Shown here: positions 24,917 to 33,681 of the stretch, one piece after another | Layout of the letters: every line of letters begins with the position of its first letter | How positions within the stretch are numbered: position 1 is the first letter of the stretch | Source of the DNA: Bradyrhizobium liaoningense | GTDB lineage: Bacteria; Pseudomonadota; Alphaproteobacteria; Rhizobiales; Xanthobacteraceae | Direction: 5' to 3' | NCBI RefSeq assembly: GCF_018130825.1 | Contig: NZ_JAFCJS010000005.1 | Span: 558,001 to 622,000, forward strand | DNA length: 64,000 bases | Notes under the pieces: model-generated | What the model was told of the DNA's origin: nothing | What the model saw: only the letters and a program-made list of their open reading frames with translations | The model's database searches: none | Position numbers and translations under genes: made by a program

Positions 24917-26335
24917 CTACTCGTCCAGAATCCAGGTGTCTTTGGTGCCGCCGCCCTGGCTCGAATTCACCACCAGGGAGCCTTCCTTCAGCGCGACGCG
25001 GGTGAGGCCGCCCGGCACGATCGTGGTGCTCTTGCTGCCGGTGAGCACGAAAGGGCGAAGGTCGACGTGGCGCGGGGCAAGGCCGCTTGCGGTGCAGGTC
25101 GGACAGGTCGAGAGCGCCAGCGTCGGCTGGGCGATAAAACCTTCCGGCTCGCGCTTGAGCTTTTCGCGGAAGGCTTCGATGGTCGCTTTCGTCGCTGCGG
25201 GGCCGATCAGCATGCCGTAGCCGCCGGAGCCGTGCACTTCCTTGACGACGAGCTCGCTCAGATTGTCCAGCACGTAAGCGAGGTCCTTCGGCTCGCGGCA
25301 GCGCCAGGTCGGCACGTTCTTCAGGATCGGCTCCTCGCCGAGATAGAATTTCACGATATCAGGCATGTAGGAGTAGATCGCCTTGTCATCGGCGATACCG
25401 GTGCCGACGGCGTTGGCGAGCGTGATGTTGCCGGCTGCATAGGCCGACATCAGTCCGGGCACGCCGAGCACGGAGTCGGGGCGGAAGGTGAGGGGATCGA
25501 GGAAGTCGTCGTCGACGCGGCGGTAGATCACGTCGACCCGCTTTACGCCCTCGGTCGTCCGCATGAACACTTCGTTGTTCTTGACGATGAGGTCGCGGCC
25601 CTCGACCAGCTCGATGCCGAGCTTGTCGGCCAGGAACGAGTGCTCGTAATAGGCGGAGTTGTAGACACCAGGCGTGAGCAGGGCGACCGTCGGCTCGCCC
25701 GAGGCGCTCTGCGGCGCGACTGAACGCAAGGCCGCGAGCAGCTCGTCCGGATAGCGTTCGACCGGCGCCACCCTGTGGCGGGCGAACAGGTCCGGAAACA
25801 GCCGCATCATGATCTCGCGGTTTTCCAGCATGTAGGACACGCCCGAGGGCGTGCGCGCATTGTCCTCCAGCACGATGAAGTCCTCGGCGTCGACCCGGAC
25901 GATGTCGATGCCCGCGATGTGCACGTAGACGTCGTGCGGCACCTGCTGGCCATTCATCTCGGGGCGGAAGACCGGGTTCTGGAAGATAAGATCGTCGGGC
26001 ACGATCTCGGCGCGGAGGACCTCGCGGCCGTGATAGATGTCGCGCAGGAACATGTTGAGTGCGCGCACGCGCTGCTTCAGGCCCTTCTCCAGCAGCGCCC
26101 ATTCCTTGCCGGACATGATCCTGGGGATCACGTCGAAGGGGATCAGGCGCTCGGTGGATTCGGAATCGCCATAGACCGCGAAGGTGATGCCGATCCGGCG
26201 AAACAGGAGCTCGGCTTCCTGGCGGCGATATTCGAGCGCCTCGGGAGGCGTCTCCTTGAGCCAGCGTGCCAGCTCCTGATAGGCGGGGCGAAGGTCCCCG
26301 CCGGGAATATTCATTTCATCAAACGCGACTGCCAT
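24917..26335 (-). CDS. Circularly permuted ATP-grasp protein
   Basis: The product is 472 aa. Features of the family: IPFDVIPRIMSGKEWALLEKGLKQRVRALNMFLRDIYHG near residue 75-110, VLEDNARTPSGVSYMLENR, DVIYRRVDDDFLDPL, and LANAVGTGIADDKAIYSYMPDIVKFYLGEEPIL. C-terminal VPGGLTRVALKEGSLVVNSSQGGGTKDTWIL is the expected ending. ATP-grasp enzymes form amide or peptide bonds through acyl-phosphates; this permuted branch is predicted to synthesise or tag peptides, with no proven product. The start at 26335 is selected over an upstream Met by the AVAFDEM opening and nearby GGGAT. It is first in the minus-strand run ahead of alpha-E, transglutaminase and Anbu. Confidence 0.88.
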   Translation of the reverse strand: MAVAFDEMNIPGGDLRPAYQELARWLKETPPEALEYRRQEAELLFRRIGITFAVYGDSESTERLIPFDVIPRIMSGKEWALLEKGLKQRVRALNMFLRDIYHGREVLRAEIVPDDLIFQNPVFRPEMNGQQVPHDVYVHIAGIDIVRVDAEDFIVLEDNARTPSGVSYMLENREIMMRLFPDLFARHRVAPVERYPDELLAALRSVAPQSASGEPTVALLTPGVYNSAYYEHSFLADKLGIELVEGRDLIVKNNEVFMRTTEGVKRVDVIYRRVDDDFLDPLTFRPDSVLGVPGLMSAYAAGNITLANAVGTGIADDKAIYSYMPDIVKFYLGEEPILKNVPTWRCREPKDLAYVLDNLSELVVKEVHGSGGYGMLIGPAATKATIEAFREKLKREPEGFIAQPTLALSTCPTCTASGLAPRHVDLRPFVLTGSKSTTIVPGGLTRVALKEGSLVVNSSQGGGTKDTWILDE

Positions 26336-26610
26336 AGATCCCGACTGTTCTCCGCAAGGCGTTGCGCCATTAGACAGGTCGCCAAGCCTTGGTGAGGCCG
26401 CAACGTCCTGGCCATGCGGCAAGAGTGCATGACTTTCATGTGGTAGCAAGGGCCGGGCCAGCGCGATAAGCATGGACTGGCAGGATTTACCGGGGACGAC
26501 CGGCGGCTTGCCTGAAAAAATGGCTGAGGACTGCTTATTTCGGCAGCAAAACCGCGTGACTTCAACGCGTTACCTCGGCAAAGTCGGGCCACAGGTGAGG
26601 GACAGAGTTT
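26336..26610. promoter_or_regulatory. Divergent promoter region, ATP-grasp cluster and CinA-N gene
   Basis: About 275 bp between divergent starts, so promoters for both directions must lie here. I do not see a clear operator. A poly-A stretch (AAAAAA at about 26515) is followed by TGGCTGAGG. Confidence 0.4.
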
Positions 26611-27348
26611 ATGAGCGAGATCGTCACGGCAGGCATTCTGGTCATCGGGGATGAAATCCTGTCCGGCCGGACCAAGGACAAGAATATCGGCTTCATCGCC
26701 GAATACCTGACCAATATCGGCATCGACCTGAAGGAAGTGCGGGTCGTCTCCGACGACGAGCCCGACATCATCGCCGCGTTGGATGCACTGCGGCATCGCT
26801 ACACCTACGTCTTCACCACCGGCGGCATCGGGCCGACCCATGACGACATCACCGCCGACAGCGTTGCCAAGGCCTTCGGCGTCGGCATCGATCATCATCC
26901 GGAGGTGGTCGCTCGCTTCCGCGAGCGCTGGAGCGAGCAGGACCTCAACGAGGCCCGCCTGCGCATGGCCCGCATCCCCGACGGCGCCGAGCTGATTCAG
27001 AGCGCGACCATCCTCGCCCCCGGCTTCAAGATCGGCAATGTCATCGTGATGGCGGGCGTGCCCTCGATCATGCAGGCGATGATGGACATCGTCTCGCCCA
27101 AGCTGAAATCCGGCGTGCGCATGCTCTCCGAATCGGTTCGCGCCAACGCCCGTGAGGGTGACATCGGCAGCCCGCTGCGGGCGATCGCGGCCGCCCATCC
27201 CGACACCATCATCGGCAGCTATCCCTTCATGGACGAAGAGCAGAAGCCGAACACCAACCTCGTCGTGCGCTCGCGCGACCCGGAGAAGCTGGCGGCGGCG
27301 ATGGGGGCGGTGAAGGAAATGCTGGCGGGATTGAACATCACCCGCTAG
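26611..27348 (+). CDS. MoCF-domain protein, CinA N-terminal type
   Basis: The product is 245 aa, only the molybdopterin-binding-like (MoCF) half of CinA. TAGILVIGDEILSGRTKDKN opens the domain and VFTTGGIGPTHDDITADSVAKAFG holds the diagnostic GGIGPTHDD. There is no C-terminal deamidase domain, so nicotinamide-mononucleotide amidohydrolase activity, if present, would be encoded elsewhere. The stand-alone form is common in Rhizobiales. Proposed roles are ADP-ribose pyrophosphatase or competence/damage-inducible functions; neither is shown. The gene precedes gpt by 36 bp on the same strand. Confidence 0.88.
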   Translation: MSEIVTAGILVIGDEILSGRTKDKNIGFIAEYLTNIGIDLKEVRVVSDDEPDIIAALDALRHRYTYVFTTGGIGPTHDDITADSVAKAFGVGIDHHPEVVARFRERWSEQDLNEARLRMARIPDGAELIQSATILAPGFKIGNVIVMAGVPSIMQAMMDIVSPKLKSGVRMLSESVRANAREGDIGSPLRAIAAAHPDTIIGSYPFMDEEQKPNTNLVVRSRDPEKLAAAMGAVKEMLAGLNITR

Positions 27349-27384
27349 CAGAGTGTTTGCCGGCAGACGAAGCAGGAGACGACA

Positions 27385-27912
27385 ATGGCTGGTGAAGCAC
27401 CGGAACTGAGCGCGCAGGAGCGGGCGGGCAAGGCATTTCCGGTCTCGTGGGACCAGTTCCACCGGGATTGCCGGGCGCTGACCTGGCGGCTCAACGAGGT
27501 CGGCCCGTTCCATGCGGTGATCGCGATCACCCGCGGCGGCCTGGTGCCGGCCGCGATCGTCGCGCGCGAGCTCGGCGTGCGCGTGATCGATACGGTCTGC
27601 ATCGCCAGCTACGACCACAACAAGCAGGGCGAGCTGCAGGTTCTCAAGGGCATCTCGGAAGCCGCGATGAAGCTCGGCAACGGCACCGGCAAGGGCCTCC
27701 TGATCGTCGACGACCTCGTCGACACCGGCAAGACCGGCAAGCTGGTGCGCGAGATGCTGCCGGATGCGCATTTCGCTACCGTCTATGCCAAGCCGATGGG
27801 ACGCCCGCTGGTCGACACCTTCATCACCGAGGTCTCGCAGGATACCTGGATCTTCTTCCCCTGGGACACCGCGCTGTCCTACCACCCGCCGCTGCGCGAC
27901 GGGGCGGCGTGA
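27385..27912 (+). CDS. gpt: Xanthine-guanine phosphoribosyltransferase
   Basis: The product is 175 aa. The PRPP-binding loop is VDDLVDTGKTGKLV at about residues 109-122, and AITRGGLVPAAIVARELG is the N-terminal conserved region. FPWDTALSYHPP near the end corresponds to the XGPRT purine-binding segment. It salvages xanthine and guanine to XMP and GMP using PRPP. It follows the CinA-N gene by 36 bp with AGGAGACGACA in front of the ATG, and is followed by a type E repeat. Confidence 0.93.
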   Translation: MAGEAPELSAQERAGKAFPVSWDQFHRDCRALTWRLNEVGPFHAVIAITRGGLVPAAIVARELGVRVIDTVCIASYDHNKQGELQVLKGISEAAMKLGNGTGKGLLIVDDLVDTGKTGKLVREMLPDAHFATVYAKPMGRPLVDTFITEVSQDTWIFFPWDTALSYHPPLRDGAA

Positions 27913-27920
27913 TCTTTGTT

Positions 27921-28070
27921 CACCTCGCCCCGCTTGCGGGGAGAGGTCGGATTGCATCGGAGATGCAATCCGGGTGAGGGGGAGCTTCCGCGAGTCCGTC
28001 TCTCACCTTATTTGTGGAGGCAGCCCCTCACCCCAACCCTCTCCCCGTAAGAACGGGGAGAGGGAGTGAA
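27921..28070. repeat. Palindromic intergenic repeat, type E
   Basis: The left half holds CACCTCGCCCCGCTTGCGGG and ATTGCATCGGAGATGCAAT hairpins; the right half CCCTCACCCCAACCCTCTCC with a CCCCGTAAGAACGGGG hairpin. Together they make a compound palindromic element filling the gap between gpt and the next gene. Confidence 0.75.
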
Positions 28071-28078
28071 CTCGCACC

Positions 28079-28696
28079 ATGTCCCTGCAAAACCGCGTCA
28101 CACCAACCGGCGAGATCGTCGCGACGCCGCATCGCGGCATGTTCACCGGCAACCGCGGCATCATCCACGATCCCGCGACCAAGACGCTTCTGAACAAGCG
28201 CTGGTCGACGCCGGCCTGGATCACCTGCCTGTGCGAATTCCGCGGCTGGCGGCGGTCGGTGATGGCGCGTCGCAGCTGGACCGAGCTGTTCTTCCTCGAT
28301 GAAGCCGCCGCCTTTGCGGCGGGACACCGGCCCTGCTTCTTCTGCCGGCGCGACGATGCCAGGCGTTTTCGCGCGGCGTGGGCGAAGGGCAATGGCGTGA
28401 GCGGCATCAGCGCGAAGGCGATGGATGCCGTCCTGCATCGCGAGCGGCTCGATCGCGGCAAGAAACGGCTGCATGAATTGCCGATGCCGCTCGCGCAATT
28501 GCCCGACGGCGCAATGGTGCAGCAAGGTGACGAGAGCTTTCTGGTGACGCAGGGCAGGGCGCTACTATGGTCGTTCGCGGGCTACGCCCCGCATGCGCGC
28601 GTCCTCGATCGTCCGATGCTGCTGACGCCGCCGTCCACGCTGCGTGCGATCATCGCCGGATATCAACCGGTGCTGCATCCGACGGCGCGCGGCTAG
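28079..28696 (+). CDS. Hypothetical protein with an Ada-like Cys4 motif
   Basis: The product is 205 aa with no family I can name. The segment LDEAAAFAAGHRPCFFCRRDDARRF (about residues 73-97; note Cys86 and Cys89) closely resembles the second half of the zinc site of the Ada methylphosphotriester domain (AGxRPCxxCRPDxA). Two further Cys at 50 and 52 (ITCLCEF) could complete a tetracysteine site. In Ada one of these cysteines accepts the methyl group; the CxC here is spaced differently. The C-terminal half (QLPDGAMVQQGDESFLVTQGRALLWSFAGYA) looks like a small beta domain. Function unknown; a metal or redox site is the safest statement. Confidence 0.6.
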   Translation: MSLQNRVTPTGEIVATPHRGMFTGNRGIIHDPATKTLLNKRWSTPAWITCLCEFRGWRRSVMARRSWTELFFLDEAAAFAAGHRPCFFCRRDDARRFRAAWAKGNGVSGISAKAMDAVLHRERLDRGKKRLHELPMPLAQLPDGAMVQQGDESFLVTQGRALLWSFAGYAPHARVLDRPMLLTPPSTLRAIIAGYQPVLHPTARG

Positions 28697-28926
28697 CGCA
28701 GCGGCTTGCCTTCTTCGTCGACGATCATTCGCGCATCGCGCAGCGCCCATTCCCGGATCACCTGACGGCAGCGGGTCAGCTCGGCTTCGCTGGTCGCGTT
28801 CGGCTCCTTGGCCGCACGCTCCACCGTCGCCCTGCAATTGACGAGCACCGAGCGGTCCTCGGCGCGTGCCGGCAGCGCGGCGACCGCCAGCACGGCGACG
28901 ATGCAGGCGATGCGCACCGCCATCAT
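28693..28926 (-). CDS. Small secreted protein, coupled to the core-MetE gene
   Basis: The product is 77 aa with a Sec signal peptide (MMAVRIACIVAVLAVAALPARAED). The mature part has two cysteines (NCRATVE and TRCRQVI), which could form one disulfide in the periplasm. Function unknown. The start overlaps the methionine-synthase stop in the form ATGA, so translation is probably coupled. It reaches the stop codon of the convergent Cys4 gene (28696) by a few bases. Confidence 0.6.
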   Translation of the reverse strand: MMAVRIACIVAVLAVAALPARAEDRSVLVNCRATVERAAKEPNATSEAELTRCRQVIREWALRDARMIVDEEGKPLR

Positions 28927-29945
28927 CCCAGCCTCTCGCGCGCCAGCGCGGCGCCCGCGCCGAGCGCCATCAGCTTGGCTTCGGCGATCTCGCGCCGCAT
29001 CGGCGCCATGCCGCAATTGGTGGTGGCGATGATGTTGCTCTTGGGCACGAATTTCGACACGGCGTCGATCACCTTCACGACGTCCTCTGCGGTCTCGACC
29101 GTATCGCTGGCGACGTCGATGACGCCGGCCTGCACGATCTTGGTCTTCAGCAGCGCCAGCAGGTCCAGCGGCACCTTCGAATTGCGGCACTCGATCGCGA
29201 CCTGCTGGATCGGGCTCGCATCGATCGCCGGAAAAATCTGCTCGTATTGCCGCCACTGGCTGCCGAGCGTCTCCTTCCAGTCGGTGTTGGCCTTGATGCC
29301 GTAGCCGTAGCAGATGTGCACGGCGGTGGTGCAGGTGAGGCCCTCTGCCGCGCGCTCCAGCGCCTTGATACCCCAGTCGTTGACCTCGTCCATGTAGACG
29401 TTGAAGGCGGGCTCGTCGAACTGCACGAGATCGACGCCGTCGGCCTGCAACGCCCTGGCTTCTTCGTTCAGCAGCTCGGCGAAGGCAAAGGCCATCTTGA
29501 CGCGATCGCCATAGTAGCGATCGGCGATGGTGTCGATGATGGTCATCGGGCCGGGCAGGGTGAATTTCAGCTTCTTCTTCGTATGCGTGCGCGCGACGCG
29601 CGCCTCGAAGTCATGGACGCGGCCTTTCAGCCGGAGAGGCGCGACCACCTGCGGCACCATCGCCTTGTAGCGGTCCTTGCGGATGCCCATCTCGACCTTG
29701 TGGGCGAAATCGATGCCCTCGATCTTCTCCAGGAAGCCGTGCACGAAATGCTGGCGGGCCTGCTCGCCCTCGGTAACGATGTCGATGCCGGCGTCCTCCT
29801 GGATCTTCAGCCAGATCAGCGTCGCGTCGCGCTTGGCGCGGAGCAGCTCGTCGCCTCCGGACTTCCAGGGCGCCCAGAGCATGTTGGGCTCGGCAAGCCA
29901 TTCCGGCTTCGGCAGGGAGCCGGCGATCGTGGTTGGAAACAGCAT
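28923..29945 (-). CDS. Core-MetE type cobalamin-independent methionine synthase family protein
   Basis: The product is 340 aa, about half the length of MetE and equivalent to its catalytic C-terminal barrel. Zinc ligands are readable: HICYGYG (His and Cys near residue 226), VAIECRNSK (Glu) and ATTNCGMAP (Cys near 312). LVQFDEPAF is the conserved substrate motif. Short core-MetE enzymes use a methyl donor other than methyltetrahydrofolate-polyglutamate, for example methylcobalamin bound to a corrinoid protein; the donor here is unknown. Only one corrinoid-type gene (the B12 radical SAM) is in the window, and it is distant. Confidence 0.85.
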   Translation of the reverse strand: MLFPTTIAGSLPKPEWLAEPNMLWAPWKSGGDELLRAKRDATLIWLKIQEDAGIDIVTEGEQARQHFVHGFLEKIEGIDFAHKVEMGIRKDRYKAMVPQVVAPLRLKGRVHDFEARVARTHTKKKLKFTLPGPMTIIDTIADRYYGDRVKMAFAFAELLNEEARALQADGVDLVQFDEPAFNVYMDEVNDWGIKALERAAEGLTCTTAVHICYGYGIKANTDWKETLGSQWRQYEQIFPAIDASPIQQVAIECRNSKVPLDLLALLKTKIVQAGVIDVASDTVETAEDVVKVIDAVSKFVPKSNIIATTNCGMAPMRREIAEAKLMALGAGAALARERLG

Positions 29946-30090
29946 GGCGGCCCTCCCGGCAGGTTGTTGCGCCCCTTCCTGCCATGTCCTAACGTCGAGG
30001 TACAGAACAACGAAAGTCGCTCTCTATTCCAGCGGCGGCGACAGGGAAGGCCTGAAGGAAAGGCCCAGAGGGAAGGCCAAGGAAAAGGTC

Positions 30091-30792
30091 ATGATCGACC
30101 TCTATTACGCACCGACGCCGAACGGCTGGAAAATCTCGATCATGCTGGAGGAACTCGGGCTTCCCTATAAGGTGATCCCTGTGAATATCCGCGCCGGCGA
30201 GCAGTTCAATCCTGAGTTCCTGGCGATCAGTCCAAACAACCGCATTCCCGCGATTGTCGATCACGAACCCGCCGACGGCGGCGCACCGTTCTCGGCGTTC
30301 GAGACCGGCGCGATCCTGATCTATCTCGCGGAGAAGACCGGCCGCTTGCTGCCGGCCGATCTGCGCGGGCGCTCCACCACCATCCAGTGGGTGATGTGGC
30401 AGATGGCGGGCCTCGGGCCCATGCTCGGCCAGCACGGTCATTTCGCGCTCTATGCGGCCGAGAAGATTCCCTACGCGATCGAGCGCTACCGCGACGAGGC
30501 GGCGCGGCTCTACGGCGTGCTCGACCGGCAGCTCGCCAACACCGGCGCTTATGTCGCCGGCGACTATTCCATCGCCGACATCGCCTGTTTCCCCTGGACC
30601 ATGACCCACAAGGCGCAAGGCTTTACGCTCGACGACTATCCGAGCGTGAAACGCTGGTACGCCGAGGTGCGCGCGCGGCCGCAGGTGCAGGCGGGCCTTG
30701 CGATCGGAAAATTCGTGAAAGAGCCGTTCGACGAGGAATCACGCAAGATCATGTTCGGCCAGCGTGCGAAGGAAGTGTTGGGAAGGAAGTAG
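30091..30792 (+). CDS. Glutathione S-transferase, YfcG/nu-class-like
   Basis: The product is 233 aa. The thioredoxin-like N-terminal domain reads MIDLYYAPTPNGWKISIMLEELGLPYKV and ISPNNRIPAIVDHE, the YfcG/YghU pattern in which Thr or Asn replaces the usual catalytic Tyr or Ser and supports disulfide-bond reductase activity. The C-terminal domain carries NTGAYVAGDYSIADIACFPW. The start at 30091 is the first Met at the start of strand beta-1; the larger frame upstream overlaps the divergent gene. Follows a promoter region of about 145 bp shared with the core-MetE gene. Confidence 0.87.
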   Translation: MIDLYYAPTPNGWKISIMLEELGLPYKVIPVNIRAGEQFNPEFLAISPNNRIPAIVDHEPADGGAPFSAFETGAILIYLAEKTGRLLPADLRGRSTTIQWVMWQMAGLGPMLGQHGHFALYAAEKIPYAIERYRDEAARLYGVLDRQLANTGAYVAGDYSIADIACFPWTMTHKAQGFTLDDYPSVKRWYAEVRARPQVQAGLAIGKFVKEPFDEESRKIMFGQRAKEVLGRK

Positions 30793-30799
30793 TGCCCGT

Positions 30800-30906
30800 T
30801 CCTCATGGTGAGGAGCGCCGCAGGCGCGTCTCGAACCATGAAGGCCCGACTGTCACCCGTGGCCATCCTTCGAGACGGCCGCTACGCGGCCTCCTCAGGA
30901 TGAGGT
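30800..30906. repeat. Palindromic intergenic repeat, type F
   Basis: CCTCATGGTGAGGAGCGCC and, on the other strand, CCTCATCCTGAGGAGGCCGC form the outer arms; inner arms read CGTCTCGAACCATGAAGGCC and the near-match on the opposite strand. A long hairpin lying between the GST and isomerase genes. Confidence 0.82.
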
Positions 30907-30926
30907 CCGTCAGTAAAGGAAACGCC

Positions 30927-31535
30927 ATGATCGAATTCTTCTTCGACTGTTCCAGCCCCTGGACCTATCTCGCCTTCCACAACATCCAGCCGCTGGCAAA
31001 GGAGCTCGGGGCGGAGATCACCTGGCGGCCGATCCTGGTCGGCGGCATCTTCAACACGGTCAATCCGAGCGTCTACGCCCAGCGCGAGACGCCGGTGCCG
31101 CTGAAGGCACGCTACATGAAGAAGGATCTCGCGGACTGGGCCCGCTCGGCCGGCCTGTCGATCAAGATGCCGCCGACGGTGTTTCCGGTGAACAGCGTCA
31201 AGGCGATGCGCGGCTGTATCTGGCTTGGAAAGGACATGGTGCCGTTCGCGACCGCCGTGTTCGAGACCTATTGGGGCGAGGACAAGGACATCTCGCAGGA
31301 CGCGGTGCTCGCCGGGATCTGCAGGAAGGTCGGAATCGACGAGCAGAAGTTCTTTGCCGGTATCTCCGAGCAGGGCATCAAGGACCAGCTCAAGGCCAAC
31401 ACCGAGGAAGTCGTGGCGCGCGGCGGCTTCGGCTCGCCGACGATCTTCGTGGGCAAGACCGACATGTATTTCGGCAACGACCGCCTGCCGTTGATCCGCG
31501 AGGCACTTGCGCGCAGCAAGGCGAGCGCGGCCTGA
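30927..31535 (+). CDS. 2-hydroxychromene-2-carboxylate isomerase family (DsbA-like fold)
   Basis: The product is 202 aa. FFFDCSSPWTYLAFHN opens the kappa-GST/HCCA isomerase fold, with the Ser-containing SSPWTY in place of the DsbA CxxC. RPILVGGIFNTVNPS follows (compare Glu/Arg-rich HCCA motif), and the C-terminal GFGSPTIFVGKTDMYFGNDRL is strongly diagnostic. Characterised members isomerise 2-hydroxychromene-2-carboxylate in naphthalene breakdown using glutathione; many homologues act on other compounds. The gene overlaps the start of the quinone oxidoreductase (TGATG), so the two are translationally coupled. Confidence 0.85.
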   Translation: MIEFFFDCSSPWTYLAFHNIQPLAKELGAEITWRPILVGGIFNTVNPSVYAQRETPVPLKARYMKKDLADWARSAGLSIKMPPTVFPVNSVKAMRGCIWLGKDMVPFATAVFETYWGEDKDISQDAVLAGICRKVGIDEQKFFAGISEQGIKDQLKANTEEVVARGGFGSPTIFVGKTDMYFGNDRLPLIREALARSKASAA

Positions 31536-32512
31536 TGGTGCGCGCTGTCGTCTGCCGTGCGCTTGGTGCGCCCGAGACCTTGCGGCTGGAGGAGTTTCCG
31601 TCGCGCGCCCTCAAGCCGGGCGAGGTTCGTGTTGCCATTCGCGCCGCTGGCTTGAATTTCCCTGATGTGCTGATGGCGGCCGGCGAATATCAGCTCAAGC
31701 CCGAGCTGCCGTTCACGCCCGGCATGGAGGCTGCCGGCGACGTCACCGAATTGGGCGCGGAGGCGAGGGGCGTTGCTGTCGGCGACAAGGTCATCGTCAA
31801 GATGCGCCATGGCGCATTCACAGATGAAGCGGTGGTGACGCCGTCGCAGCTCACGCCGATGCCGTCGACGTTCGACTACGCGGAGGCCGCGACCTATCTC
31901 GCCGGCCACGGCACCGCCTATCACGCGCTGATCGATCGCGGCCGGGTCGAGCCGGGCGAGGTGCTGCTGGTACACGGCGCCGGCGGCGGCGTCGGCCTTG
32001 CCGCCGTCGAGATCGGCAAGATGCTGGGCGCGACCGTGATCGCGACGGCGTCCAGCGACGAGAAGCTCACGATTGCGAAATCGCGCGGTGCCGATCATCT
32101 CGTCCGCTACGACCGCGAGCCGTTCCGCGATGCCGTCAAGCGCATCACCGATGGGCGCGGCGCGGATGTCGTGTTCGATCCCGTCGGTGGCCAAGTGTTC
32201 GAGGACTCGATGCGCTGCATCGCCTGGGGCGCGCGGCTGCTGGTGATCGGTTTTACCGGCGGCATCGGTTCGGCCAAGACCAATCTCTTGCTGATCAAGG
32301 GCGCCAGCGTGCTCGGCGTGCGCGCCGGCGAAGCGGTGCGCAAGAACCCCGCGCTCGGCGAGGTGCGCCTGAAGGCGCTCTTGCAATGGGCGGAGGAGGG
32401 CAAGCTGCGCCCCAACGTCTCGCACCGCCTGCCGCTGGAGGATTACGCCAAGGCGATGCGGCTATTGATCGACCGCAAGGCGATCGGGCGCGTGGCGCTG
32501 GTGATGGAGTGA
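31535..32512 (+). CDS. Zinc-free MDR quinone oxidoreductase (QOR-type)
   Basis: The product is 325 aa. The N-terminal catalytic domain shows AAGLNFPDVLMAAGEYQLKPELPFTPGMEAAGDV, the standard QOR motif, and the NADPH-binding Rossmann site is VHGAGGGVGLAAVEIGK near residues 148-163. No structural zinc cysteines are present. It reduces quinones or enoyl compounds with NADPH. Its start codon overlaps the stop of the isomerase gene by one base (TGATG). Confidence 0.9.
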   Translation: MVRAVVCRALGAPETLRLEEFPSRALKPGEVRVAIRAAGLNFPDVLMAAGEYQLKPELPFTPGMEAAGDVTELGAEARGVAVGDKVIVKMRHGAFTDEAVVTPSQLTPMPSTFDYAEAATYLAGHGTAYHALIDRGRVEPGEVLLVHGAGGGVGLAAVEIGKMLGATVIATASSDEKLTIAKSRGADHLVRYDREPFRDAVKRITDGRGADVVFDPVGGQVFEDSMRCIAWGARLLVIGFTGGIGSAKTNLLLIKGASVLGVRAGEAVRKNPALGEVRLKALLQWAEEGKLRPNVSHRLPLEDYAKAMRLLIDRKAIGRVALVME

Positions 32513-32532
32513 CGGTGCCGTAGTCGCGGTGC

Positions 32533-32626
32533 CGTAGGGTGGGCAAAGGCGCTCTTGCGCCGTGCCCACCATCCATCGGGAAGCAAAGCAAGAATGGTGG
32601 GCACGCTTCGCTTTGCCCACCCTACG
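32533..32626. repeat. Palindromic intergenic repeat, type A (short form)
   Basis: CGTAGGGTGGGCAAAGGCG at the left end and its exact complement reading at the right end, with inner arms GTGCCCACCAT and ATGGTGGGCAC. The same family as the 13541 copy. It separates two convergent operons. Confidence 0.88.
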
Positions 32627-32632
32627 AGAGCG

Positions 32633-33523
<891 letters not shown>

Positions 33524-33563
33524 GGTGGTTTCCTTCCCTGTCTCTTTGTCGGTCTCTCTAGCA

Positions 33564-33672
33564 CGTCATTCCGGGGCGCGCGAAGCGCGAGCCCGGAATC
33601 CATCTTTCCGTACCAGTAGTGCCGATGAATGGATTCCGGGCTTGCGCCAAGAGGGCGCAACCCGGAATGACT
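33564..33672. repeat. Palindromic intergenic repeat, type D (long form)
   Basis: CGTCATTCCGGGGCGCGCGA and the complement at the far end, with inner arms GGAATCCATC and GATGAATGGATTCC. Almost the same as the 39785 copy. It lies between the hydratase and amidase genes. Confidence 0.88.
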
Positions 33673-33681
33673 GAATTCAAG

